Assembly (NCBI GenBank): GCA_937951895.1
Contig: CALFER010000034.1
Span: 1-64,000 of the forward strand
Reading direction: 5' to 3'
From: an uncultured bacterium
GTDB taxonomy: Bacteria; CSSED10-310; CALFER01
Length of the DNA: 64,000 bases
Under the pieces are notes generated by a model. It was not told where the DNA came from. It saw nothing but the letters and a program-made list of their open reading frames with translations, and did not search any database. Within the stretch, counting starts at the first letter, position 1; every line of letters starts with the position of its first letter. Below are positions 45,775 through 53,896 of the stretch, piece by piece. The translations under genes were made by a program, and so were the position numbers.

Positions 45775-46558
45775 ACCAGATACTCCTCACATGCGATAAA
45801 ACGGTGTCGAGTTCCTTCCGGGCGGCCGCAATTCCGGAGGGATGCGTCACGGTCAGGCGCCGAACGAGATCACACGCGTGCTCCACCGGAACCTTGCAGC
45901 ACAGAACCGGAACGGATCGCTCGGTCACGGATGAAAAACAGCCCGCTGTCACCGCGATCCCGAGCCGCAGGAGCAGCATCATCGGATTTTGGCTCGAAGG
46001 AAGAATCCGCAGAAGCTGTGTCCGTGAACCGTCACGGGATAATGATTCCCGATGCGTTCGGCGACTGAATGCCAGGACAAAATCCGACCGGAGGGGTTCT
46101 GCGAAGCACGAGATGAGTCGATTGACGGAGTGTTGATGATGAGCCCGAAGCACCGACGCGCACTCGATGACTCCGATCCGATACAGAATGGAGTTGAGTC
46201 TGGAGACCGGTTGCCTGTGCAAATTGTCGATGTTGAATGCGTCGGGATCCGGGAACGGCAAGGCGGGAAAGCACACTGACACGGCCTGATCGATCCAATG
46301 AAACAACAGATGACGATCGGTTTCTTCGTGGATTGTGACGCGTTGGGCCATCCATGAATCGAAGAGCGGGCGAAGACAGGGACGCTCGCGTGCGATCAGG
46401 TATCCAAACCAGTCCGGGTGGATCGATTCGACGGACAGCCGCAGTTTCTCCTGCCGATCGACCGTCCCGTGATGTCGGTCGTTCCATTCGATATCATCCT
46501 GAGTGCCGGAATACGACACTGAGATGAATGCCTCCAGAATGCACTCGGAAACACGCAT
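45767..46558 (-). CDS. sctK: SctK-like sorting platform accessory protein
   Basis: A 263-residue soluble protein. The sequence is diverged, but the N-terminal FGYLIARERPCLRPLFDSWMAQ and mid-region IGVIECASVLRAHHQHSVNRL recall the YscK/HrpD class, and the gene directly precedes sctL as in Ysc loci. SctK links SctQ pods to the SctD ring. It is Arg- and His-rich with several Cys. AGGAGG lies 7 bases before the ATG. First gene of the operon. Confidence 0.6.
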   Translation of the reverse strand: MRVSECILEAFISVSYSGTQDDIEWNDRHHGTVDRQEKLRLSVESIHPDWFGYLIARERPCLRPLFDSWMAQRVTIHEETDRHLLFHWIDQAVSVCFPALPFPDPDAFNIDNLHRQPVSRLNSILYRIGVIECASVLRAHHQHSVNRLISCFAEPLRSDFVLAFSRRTHRESLSRDGSRTQLLRILPSSQNPMMLLLRLGIAVTAGCFSSVTERSVPVLCCKVPVEHACDLVRRLTVTHPSGIAAARKELDTVLSHVRSIWYA

Positions 46559-46611
46559 GTCATGCCTCCTGCGCGGTTATTTCATGAGATAGTCCTTGGA
46601 TATTTGTAATC

Positions 46612-46640
46612 AGGATAGACAAATCGTTAGAATATGTCAA
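46612..46640 (-). promoter_or_regulatory. Promoter of the type III secretion operon
   Basis: On the minus strand a perfect TTGACA (46640-46635) and TATCCT (46617-46612) are 17 bases apart. The predicted start near 46605 gives a leader of about 45 bases before sctK. All 15 genes downstream are on the same strand with gaps of at most 20 bases. Confidence 0.7.
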
Positions 46641-46657
46641 CCGGAAGGAAGCGGCGG

Positions 46658-47188
46658 ATGAGACGATTACGGGCAGGGGATTTGGCACACGGGTCAGCAC
46701 TCTACTTGACACTCGGATTGATCCTGTCGATCGCGGGATGCCGGGGAGATCCGGTCGATATCGATATCGAGCTTCCCGCTGCCATGCAGGCACTCGCGAG
46801 AAAAGACCCTCATCCCCTCATCGCTTTTCTGCACGCTTCCGTCCCGCCGGATCCGACCCGGTTATTCGTTTATCGTATGTTTGTTCATCCCTCGCTGGGG
46901 CAGACGTTTTTCGTCAACATCGATTCCGACCGCAGGATCGTCAAACTGCATCCGGTAAAAGAGCGGGGTGAGACGATTGTGTTGTACGATCCCGAAGGGA
47001 TTGCGACAGTGTCATTCGAAACCGGTTCTTCATATGTTCAGTCCCGATGCCCGGAATGCCGCAGCAATCGATTCGAAATCGGAGCAGCCTTTGTGTTTCC
47101 GCCTGCGGATCCCGAACATTTCGATCGATTCTGGCTCGGAGGACGATGTGCGGAATGCGGGCACGAGACCATCTTGTATGAATCGTGA
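46658..47188 (+). CDS. Putative lipoprotein with a C-terminal CxxC pair
   Basis: A 176-residue protein. The signal (SALYLTLGLILSIAGC) ends in lipobox IAGC with Cys28. The mature part is a small alpha/beta domain ending in two CxxC motifs (CPEC and CAEC, 24-30 residues apart) that look like a zinc ribbon or a pair of redox sites. Such motifs are uncommon in exported lipoproteins. GGAAGGAAG precedes the ATG at 46658, which is therefore preferred over an ATG at 46634 lying upstream of that site. It is divergent from the type III operon. Confidence 0.75.
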   Translation: MRRLRAGDLAHGSALYLTLGLILSIAGCRGDPVDIDIELPAAMQALARKDPHPLIAFLHASVPPDPTRLFVYRMFVHPSLGQTFFVNIDSDRRIVKLHPVKERGETIVLYDPEGIATVSFETGSSYVQSRCPECRSNRFEIGAAFVFPPADPEHFDRFWLGGRCAECGHETILYES

Positions 47189-47208
47189 ATGTATCACCGA
47201 TAAAGGCA

Positions 47209-47237
47209 TTGAGCTTACTGGCGGCTTGGGTTAAAAT
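47209..47237 (+). promoter_or_regulatory. Promoter of the exported protein gene at 47267
   Basis: TTGAGC (47209-47214) and TAAAAT (47232-47237) are 17 bases apart, 29 bases upstream of the ATG. Confidence 0.6.
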
Positions 47238-47266
47238 TCGCTCGAACATTCTGCAAGGAGGCATGC

Positions 47267-48103
47267 ATGAACCGACTCGTACTGGCATTCATCATTGTGA
47301 TTACCATCGCTGGAGGGGTGTCGCTCTCATGCGAAACGGATCGGGAGGTGGGGGGATACTTCTGGACATTTCACCGGATGGAAGACGGGAACAGCTTCCA
47401 TGAATGCCGAGTGAAGGAGGTATACACCGAGGGGAATTCCCTGAGAATGTCTCTCCCGTGCGGCAGCCGCTTCGTGGATTCCATCCAGATCGAATGGGGA
47501 GACGGTGGCGGCCGGATGGTCGGTACGATGATCGTCGATCCCGGCAACAAGAATCTCGGGACACGTGACATCAGCGGTAAACAACGGGTGACCTGGACGG
47601 TTCAGTCCAATATCAAGGGGCTCGAGTTACGGTTCGGGGGGCCGAGGGATAAAAAATGCGCCATCAACTGGCTTCGAGTGTTCTATGGAAAGGACAAATC
47701 ACCCAACCCGTCCCATCACGATGACTGGGAGTCGGATTCGAACGACGAACCCCTCGATGAATCGCTCAGCGGAATTCAGACGATCGACCGGATCCGGTTC
47801 CGCAAAGGGCCAGCCGAACGCGCATGCCGGGTGACGGGATTCGACGGATCCGTTTTCCAAGTCGTTATCGATCGGGGCGGGAACCGGAATGTCCGGCGTG
47901 AGTTCCAGCCCGAGAACATAGCGCAGATCGTTTTCGGCAAGCGGATGGCGGTTGCGACATTCGATGATGGATCCCAGGCCGAAATCCACCTGAAAACCTT
48001 CAAGGACGGGATGCTGGATTACGACAAGAAAGTCAACGGGAACATGACACCCAAGAACGACGTTCCGTTGAACAAAGTACGGAAAATCACGTTCAGGGAT
48101 TGA
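47267..48103 (+). CDS. Exported protein of unknown function with two beta domains
   Basis: A 278-residue protein with a signal peptide (LVLAFIIVITIAGGVSLSC); the Cys could be a lipid site although LSLSC is a poor lipobox. Residues about 40-145 form a beta domain with two Trp-containing strands and paired cysteines. An acidic linker (HHDDWESDSNDEPLDES) follows. Residues about 165-278 form a second domain (VTGFDGSVFQVVIDRGG, IAQIVFGKRMAVATFDDG) resembling small beta-barrels of the SH3 or Sm type. AAGGAGG precedes the ATG. Confidence 0.75.
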   Translation: MNRLVLAFIIVITIAGGVSLSCETDREVGGYFWTFHRMEDGNSFHECRVKEVYTEGNSLRMSLPCGSRFVDSIQIEWGDGGGRMVGTMIVDPGNKNLGTRDISGKQRVTWTVQSNIKGLELRFGGPRDKKCAINWLRVFYGKDKSPNPSHHDDWESDSNDEPLDESLSGIQTIDRIRFRKGPAERACRVTGFDGSVFQVVIDRGGNRNVRREFQPENIAQIVFGKRMAVATFDDGSQAEIHLKTFKDGMLDYDKKVNGNMTPKNDVPLNKVRKITFRD

Positions 48104-48220
48104 CAGGATTCACCCATCGCACCGACTGCTCTGAGTCATCTTCTGCAAGGTATCGATACACCTGCCGGTCCGATACTCGCCGGTTTCGCGGCGGGTTGCA
48201 TCATCGGTATCGCCGTTGCC

Positions 48221-48532
48221 TTGCTGATCCTGCTGCCGCGGAGACGCCGCCGCTTCTCGAAACGATCGCGCAGTGTGCTCAAAGGACTGATCAACGAACA
48301 ACTGGCTCCGTACCTGCCGGGATTCCCTTTCTCCCCCTCCGATGCGACATTTATCGGAAAACCCATCGACATGCTGATATTCGATGGGTTGAGCGAAGGA
48401 AGAATCGACCGCATCGTGCTGCTGGAAATCAAGAGCGGCAAACATAAACGGCTCACTGAGAACGAACGGATGATCCGGGATGCCGTCGCGGACGGTCGGA
48501 TCGAGTTTCATGTATTCGAGACCGGAGATTAA
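48221..48532 (+). CDS. Holliday junction resolvase-like (restriction-fold) protein, start unclear
   Basis: The 103 residues from TTG 48221 contain a nuclease-type core (LPGFPFSPSDATFIGKPIDMLIFDG, then VLLEIKSGK): the Asp...ExK pattern of the restriction-endonuclease fold, seen in small Hjc-like proteins. The same frame continues upstream and encodes a good membrane helix (AGFAAGCIIGIAVALLILL) that relatives usually have. No ATG, GTG or TTG lies between the TGA of the previous gene (48101-48103) and 48221. The previous gene is in the same frame. The true start may be a rare codon (CTG, ATC), or readthrough may occur. It overlaps the convergent pmbA end by 4 bases. Confidence 0.65.
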   Translation: MLILLPRRRRRFSKRSRSVLKGLINEQLAPYLPGFPFSPSDATFIGKPIDMLIFDGLSEGRIDRIVLLEIKSGKHKRLTENERMIRDAVADGRIEFHVFETGD

Positions 48533-49926
48533 ACGGCGTCCGTTTCCACCGAGAAAGTAAATCCGTCGACTTTCAGCGCGGGCATCAGAACGACCGAGTA
48601 CCAGGCGTCCCGTCGCTCCGATCTGCCGACTTCGACCACGTTCTTCAGAGACGACAACGGACTTTCATTGAATCTCAGGTTCTTGACCGGTCGCACAATT
48701 TTCCCGTCTTCAATCAGGAACACTCCATCGCGGGTCAACCCGGTCAGCAACAGGTGGTTCGGATCGACGAAACGGATGTACCAGAAGCTGTTGACGAGTA
48801 ATCCGCGTGAGGTCGAACGGATGAGATCCTCGACCGACTTCGACCCGGATTCAAATTCGACCAGAGTTGGAAACCCGGTCGGCTGAATCCCTTTTTTTTC
48901 TGCCCAGTAGAGTGAATGGAAGAGGTGTTTGAGCACTCCTTTTTCGACGATCGGTCCATCATGCACCGGCAACCCCATGGAATAGAGCGTGCCGGCCATT
49001 CCCTGACCGGCCATCCCATCCATGCTGATCGCCTGGCTGAAGGCGGCACGGGGATGATCGGGATGATTGATTCTGCTTCGGATGGTGATCAACGGGCTGA
49101 AGAGTTGCCGGTCGAGGGGTGTGCGGGTTTCGAAATGGTGTGTGAGAGCGCTTCGGCCTTCATCGACCATCCGCGCGTCGAAAGCACTCATGGCCACCAT
49201 GAAGTAATTGGTCGCCGCAGTCGGCGTCATGATGACCGTATAATCACCCGGTTCGATCGGTTCGGGATTGCGTGACCGTTCGGCCCAATCCATCGTCTTT
49301 TCCAGCGTATCATCGATGGCCAATCTGTCGAAGCAATGGTGACTGACGGCGTTGCGGCAACTTCCTGAATGGTCATTGGTCCGCACCGTCACGGTAAACT
49401 CGACGTGGGTTTCGCGGTGATGCGCCTCGAGGCCTCTGCTGTTCGAGATGGCCTGAAAATCCGACGCTGTCGTGAAGGTGCCGTAGGCACAGAGGTTGCG
49501 CTGATCCACCTTGCGGCAGATCGCATCGATCATCTCCGCCGATTCCCGGGGGCTCCGCTGAGACGTCGGTTCATCGAAACAACGCGTATCCAGATTCGGC
49601 GAAGCGCTGACCGGAGAAACATGCTCGGGATTCTCAGGGAAAAACTGCACGAGATCGACGGCATGAGCGGCGAATGCATCGAGGTCGACGGCTGGGGAGA
49701 TGGATGTCGAGAATGTGGCTTCGCGTTTCCCGATCGACACGGCGAGAGAGGCTCTGATCGAGCGCTGTTCTCCGTTTTCGATAATCTGATTCTTCGAATA
49801 GCGGATCAGTGACGATGTCGAACCGTGCAGGGAGACCGCGCATTCCTCGGCACCCGCCTTGCGCGCGGCTGCAATCAGACGATCCGATACGTTCCGAATG
49901 TGTTCACATGTGAATTCCTGCATCAT
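48529..49926 (-). CDS. pmbA: PmbA/TldE-like metalloprotease subunit
   Basis: A 465-residue member of the TldD/PmbA family. As in PmbA the HExxxH zinc motif is absent; GMAGTLYSMGLPVHDGPIVEKGVLKHLF is a conserved family block. PmbA pairs with TldD to form the peptidase that trims small peptides and modified peptide precursors. The start overlaps the tldD stop by ATGA, so the two are coupled. Confidence 0.92.
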   Translation of the reverse strand: MMQEFTCEHIRNVSDRLIAAARKAGAEECAVSLHGSTSSLIRYSKNQIIENGEQRSIRASLAVSIGKREATFSTSISPAVDLDAFAAHAVDLVQFFPENPEHVSPVSASPNLDTRCFDEPTSQRSPRESAEMIDAICRKVDQRNLCAYGTFTTASDFQAISNSRGLEAHHRETHVEFTVTVRTNDHSGSCRNAVSHHCFDRLAIDDTLEKTMDWAERSRNPEPIEPGDYTVIMTPTAATNYFMVAMSAFDARMVDEGRSALTHHFETRTPLDRQLFSPLITIRSRINHPDHPRAAFSQAISMDGMAGQGMAGTLYSMGLPVHDGPIVEKGVLKHLFHSLYWAEKKGIQPTGFPTLVEFESGSKSVEDLIRSTSRGLLVNSFWYIRFVDPNHLLLTGLTRDGVFLIEDGKIVRPVKNLRFNESPLSSLKNVVEVGRSERRDAWYSVVLMPALKVDGFTFSVETDAV

Positions 49927-51368
49927 ATTCTTGCCCTCCCGACCGCAATGTCACGCAGGCGCATGGGAGCGCTTCCGTGCGTCAACTGAGCGACCTGCAT
50001 CGGTTGACCCTTTCCGCAATTGACGACCCCGAATTGACGCCATTCTTCCTCTCGACACACCGCATCCACCGAATTCCAAAAAACGGGGTTATGGGATTGA
50101 TAGGTGAAGCGACGAAGAATCTCCTCACGTTTTCCATTCCGGATTCGCCATGCGCAATCGCCTCCGAACTGAAAATTGATGCGCTGGTGATCGATTGAAA
50201 AGCTTCCGAGACCATCGACCAGGATACCGTTGTTCGTGTCGGCGATCAGTTCATCGAGCGACGGACTGCCGTCCGGTCCCGCCTCAATCGATACATTCGG
50301 CATCCGGAGGATCGGCCAGCTTCTCCAGCTGTCGGCATACGCACATCCGCGACTCCGGGTTTCACCGATGGTGGCGGCCGTACTGCGGGTTGTGGAATAA
50401 CCCACCAGCACTCCGTTCCGGATGAGGTGCCAGCGGCCGGTTTCAACGCCGTCGTCGTCGAGCGGCACGGAGGATCTGCCGTGTTCCTGCGTGCGATCGG
50501 CAATGACATTCATGAGAGGTGATCCGTAATGCAGCCGATTCAGTTTGTCGATCGTCGCGAAACTGGTGCCGGCCATGTCGGCTTCCCAGCCCATCACGCG
50601 ATCCAGTTCCGTGGCATGCCCGATGGTTTCATGAATCGTCAGCGCCGTGTGCGACGGCAGAATGATCAGGTTGGTCACCTCCGTCGGACAGTCCGGCGCT
50701 TTGAGTTTTGCAGCGGCTTCATCGGCAACCGACAGGGTCCGATCCAGCAGATCGGATTCCTGGATGTGTTCATATCCTGAGTTGATCGGCGGGAGGTAAT
50801 AGGTGCGCGACTCGAAACCCTCGGGACCGACGGCGGTTGCGGAGTACTGAGCATAGACTCGCATATTCAGCTGATCCGAGAATGAACCATCGGAGTTGAG
50901 AAACAGCTTGTGCTCACGCCCGAAATTCATGTATGCCGTCGACTGGCGGATGGCGGAGTTCGCCAGCAACCGATCACAGATTTCCATCAGCAGCGCGATC
51001 TTCTCGGCAATCGGCACCTTGAACGGATCGATCCGGTACGGTGTTCGCCAATGCACTTCATGCACCGGTTCGTCCGCAAAAATAAATTCGCGGATCCCCC
51101 GGATCGAACTCGCCTTTGCAATCTCGACTGCCCGTTCCGCAGTCCGGATGATCGACTCGCGATCCTGTCGCGGAGTCGAGGCAAAGCCCCAGCCTCCCCG
51201 AAACAACGCCCGGATTCCAAATCCCTGAGATGTATCATCGGACACATTCATCAGGATCCGGTTCCGGACAGCAATATTCTGCCAGGTATAATCGCCGAAA
51301 CGGACGTCCCCGTATTCAGCGCCCAGTTCCTTCATTCGATCAATTGCACACTGCATGAAATCCTTCAC
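49923..51368 (-). CDS. tldD: TldD-like metalloprotease
   Basis: A 481-residue protein with the zinc site HETIGHATELDR (HExxxH) and the TldD block GSPLMNVIADRT. TldD/TldE degrade unfolded peptides and process some ribosomally made natural products. The GTG at 51368 is chosen as start: AAGGAGG lies 8 bases upstream, while the open frame to 51521 would run into the divergent sirtuin gene. It forms an operon with pmbA. Confidence 0.94.
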   Translation of the reverse strand: MKDFMQCAIDRMKELGAEYGDVRFGDYTWQNIAVRNRILMNVSDDTSQGFGIRALFRGGWGFASTPRQDRESIIRTAERAVEIAKASSIRGIREFIFADEPVHEVHWRTPYRIDPFKVPIAEKIALLMEICDRLLANSAIRQSTAYMNFGREHKLFLNSDGSFSDQLNMRVYAQYSATAVGPEGFESRTYYLPPINSGYEHIQESDLLDRTLSVADEAAAKLKAPDCPTEVTNLIILPSHTALTIHETIGHATELDRVMGWEADMAGTSFATIDKLNRLHYGSPLMNVIADRTQEHGRSSVPLDDDGVETGRWHLIRNGVLVGYSTTRSTAATIGETRSRGCAYADSWRSWPILRMPNVSIEAGPDGSPSLDELIADTNNGILVDGLGSFSIDHQRINFQFGGDCAWRIRNGKREEILRRFTYQSHNPVFWNSVDAVCREEEWRQFGVVNCGKGQPMQVAQLTHGSAPMRLRDIAVGRARI

Positions 51369-51467
51369 AGGGAAGCCCTCCTTCCAAGGCGACCATATTC
51401 GATTTTTTTCCTTCAGACCAGCAGAATAATTTGCATTCATTCGAGTGGTCGGATACGGTGCGGGTTC

Positions 51468-52253
51468 ATGAATCAATCCCAATTGCACGATCTCGCCAAC
51501 CTCCTGCAGAACAGCCTTCATACCGTGGTGCTGACCGGGGCGGGGATATCGGTCGAAAGCAGGGTGCCGACATTTCGAGGTGAAAATGGATTATGGGAAG
51601 AATTCCGTCCCGATGAGTACGCGACTCTGACCGCTTTCAATCGTGATCCCGGCAAGTGCTGGAAGATGTTTCTCAGGATGTTGGACACGATTCGGAATGC
51701 CGCTCCGAATCCGGCCCATCGCGCGCTCGCAGAACTCGAACGCAACCATCTGATAGCGGCGGTGATCACCCAGAACATCGATGGACTTCATCAGGCCGCG
51801 GGGCAGAGAACGACCATTGAATTGCATGGATCCATCCATACGGTGACCTGTCAGACGTGCCACGAACCGGTGACCACGGACAGCATCACGGTCGACCCAT
51901 TGAATCTGCCTCCCCGGTGCAGATGTGGCGGGGTTTTCAAGCCGGATGTGATTCTGTTCGAAGAGCCGTTGCACTCCGATCGCTTTATCGAATCGTTCCG
52001 GCATGTTCAGCGATGCTCCGTGCTGATGCTCATCGGAACGTCCGGATTCGTGCACCCGGCCAATCGTTTTCCGGAAATTGCCCATTCGCATGGCGCCACG
52101 ATCGTCGATATCAACCCGACCGCATCGCTGACCACGCGGTCCTTGCCGGGAGCGATCGAAATCCGTGAGAGCGCGCCGGCCTTTCTCGATCGCCTTCTCG
52201 AACACCTCAAAGGGAGAGCGTCGTCGAACTTTCAGGATCCGAGCAGCAGGTAA
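51468..52253 (+). CDS. cobB: SIR2-family NAD-dependent protein deacylase
   Basis: A 261-residue sirtuin. The NAD motif GAGISVESRVPTFRG, catalytic ITQNIDGLHQAAG and ELHGS, the zinc cysteines CQTC...CRC and GTSGFVHPA are all present. It removes acyl groups from lysines, using NAD. The ATG at 51468 has only a weak ribosome site. It is divergent from tldD and overlaps the convergent uppP end by 22 bases. NAD synthesis genes lie downstream in the neighbouring operon. Confidence 0.94.
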   Translation: MNQSQLHDLANLLQNSLHTVVLTGAGISVESRVPTFRGENGLWEEFRPDEYATLTAFNRDPGKCWKMFLRMLDTIRNAAPNPAHRALAELERNHLIAAVITQNIDGLHQAAGQRTTIELHGSIHTVTCQTCHEPVTTDSITVDPLNLPPRCRCGGVFKPDVILFEEPLHSDRFIESFRHVQRCSVLMLIGTSGFVHPANRFPEIAHSHGATIVDINPTASLTTRSLPGAIEIRESAPAFLDRLLEHLKGRASSNFQDPSSR

Positions 52254-53047
52254 CCGACTCCCACGAGCAGGCAGTATACCGCGAACGGATACAGACGATG
52301 CGTCCTGATGTATCGGATCAGCAACCAGATCGCTGTGTATCCGCTGATTCCCGCCACCACCGATCCCACGCTCATCGCCACCCAGTCGACATGTGCGCCG
52401 GCAGCCATCAGATCGCCCAGCTTGAGAGCCACCGCGCCCCCCACAGCCGGCATCATGAGAAAGAACGACACCCGGGCGGCATCTTCACGCTTCCATCCGA
52501 CTCCGAGTCCCGCTGCGATGGTCGAACCGGATCGCGAAATCCCGGGCAACAGCGCGACGGCCTGCATCACTCCGACGATTACCCAACGCAGCACAGACGA
52601 CTTGCTAAATGGTGATGGAGCCCGTTGAATTCGGTTGGCGATCAGTTCACCGGCAGACAGAATGGCCGCGGTCACGCACAGAAATGCCGCTGCGGCTTTG
52701 GGCGCACTGAAGACGGCTTCAAGTTTATCCTCCCAGAGCAGGCCGGCGATACCGGCCGGTATCGACCCGATCACGATCGCCAACACAAACCATCGCGCAC
52801 CTTCAGGGGTGATCGCGTCAACGCCCGACGAACGGCCGAAGAGTCCTGACAGAAGTGCAGCGATGTCCCTCCGGTAATACGCGAATACGGCCACGAGCGT
52901 TCCGGCATGGAGCATGACATCAAACTCCATCGCAGGCTCAGAGAAGCCGGGTAGAATCGCCTGCATGATGACCAGATGAGCGGAGCTTGAAATCGGAAGA
53001 AATTCGGTCAGCCCCTGGACCAATCCCAGTATGATTGCATTGAGCAT
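52232..53047 (-). CDS. uppP: UppP, undecaprenyl-diphosphatase
   Basis: A 271-residue, about eight-helix membrane phosphatase (BacA/UppP) that recycles the lipid carrier for cell-wall and surface polymers. The catalytic blocks GLTEFLPISSSAHL and PGISRSGSTIAAGL are intact. Last gene of the ten-gene operon starting at 62317; begins 2 bases after rsmA. Confidence 0.97.
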   Translation of the reverse strand: MLNAIILGLVQGLTEFLPISSSAHLVIMQAILPGFSEPAMEFDVMLHAGTLVAVFAYYRRDIAALLSGLFGRSSGVDAITPEGARWFVLAIVIGSIPAGIAGLLWEDKLEAVFSAPKAAAAFLCVTAAILSAGELIANRIQRAPSPFSKSSVLRWVIVGVMQAVALLPGISRSGSTIAAGLGVGWKREDAARVSFFLMMPAVGGAVALKLGDLMAAGAHVDWVAMSVGSVVAGISGYTAIWLLIRYIRTHRLYPFAVYCLLVGVGYLLLGS

Positions 53048-53049
53048 GA

Positions 53050-53892
53050 TCAGGTCCTCTCCGACGTGGATGCAACGATCGAGAACAGTGCTTTGAACGC
53101 GTCTGCCGTCAGTTCACCCGCCCGGGTTCTATCGGACACGATCCCCGATTCCCTGAGACGATCACGTTCAGTCCGGTCGAATCGACTCCGCAGATTGTTC
53201 AACAGCGTTTTTCGTTTCTGCAGGAATGTTTCGCGAACAAAGTCGCAATAGCCTTTCCAGTCTCCGGGAATCGACTCCGGATTGCTCGTGAGGTGGAGAA
53301 TCGCTGAGTCGATGTGCGGGCGAGGGAAGAATCGGGACGGTGGGACGGATGTTGATACGGAGACCGAATAGGCGGATTGGATCAGCACGGATAGAGCGAT
53401 GCGACCGGAATCTGCGGGGATGGCGGCGATCTTACGGGCAAACGCTTCACCGGTGAGCAGCGTCACGGATTCGAAGCGATCCGCAAATCTCACTGCCAGA
53501 TCGAGTACCGGAGTCGAAATTGAGTACGGCAGACTCGACACGAGTTTGATCCGGCCCGTCGGGCTGCCGTCCTCGAATCGATTTTGCAGCCAGCGCACGC
53601 CGTCCGCCTCGACCAGTCTGTCCGCCACGTCATCGAGATTCCGACGGGCGATGGCAGCGAGGCGCGGATCGATTTCGAGTGATACGAAATCGCGGCAGCG
53701 GGCCTTGATTTCATATGTCATGACGCCGGTCCCCGTACCGATTTCGACCACAGAATCGTTCTCCATCAGATCCGCCGTGTCCATCAGCTTGCGGCGCAAT
53801 GCACGGCTTGAGGTAAAGTTCTGGCCACGCAGAGGGTTGGCACGAAACGACTCTTCCGCGAGATCCTTGAACAGCGTGTCGATGGGATCCAT
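53050..53892 (-). CDS. rsmA: RsmA/KsgA 16S rRNA dimethyltransferase, variant motif IV
   Basis: A 280-residue SAM-dependent methyltransferase of the KsgA/Dim1 family, which dimethylates two adenines at the 3' end of 16S rRNA. SAM motif VVEIGTGTGVMT, acidic loop SLEID and the C-terminal VPPSRFFPRPHIDSAI are present. Motif IV, normally NLPY, reads SLPY, so the catalytic Asn is Ser; the N-terminal GQNF is kept. The start at 53892 lies 4 bases after pdxA; the open frame to 53997 overlaps pdxA. Confidence 0.9.
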   Translation of the reverse strand: MDPIDTLFKDLAEESFRANPLRGQNFTSSRALRRKLMDTADLMENDSVVEIGTGTGVMTYEIKARCRDFVSLEIDPRLAAIARRNLDDVADRLVEADGVRWLQNRFEDGSPTGRIKLVSSLPYSISTPVLDLAVRFADRFESVTLLTGEAFARKIAAIPADSGRIALSVLIQSAYSVSVSTSVPPSRFFPRPHIDSAILHLTSNPESIPGDWKGYCDFVRETFLQKRKTLLNNLRSRFDRTERDRLRESGIVSDRTRAGELTADAFKALFSIVASTSERT

Positions 53893-53896
53893 TCGA

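Noticed and set aside
36900..46558. Flagellar export operon
   Set aside because: The SctJ gene is a 265-residue lipoprotein and no filament, hook, FliF, FlhA or FlhB gene is present, so a flagellum is unlikely although FliO-like and R-S-T genes are shared types.
48100..48447. Alternative 115-residue frame starting with TTG right after the previous stop
   Set aside because: Its translation is Arg/Thr-rich and unlike any protein, while the overlapping frame carries the nuclease motifs.
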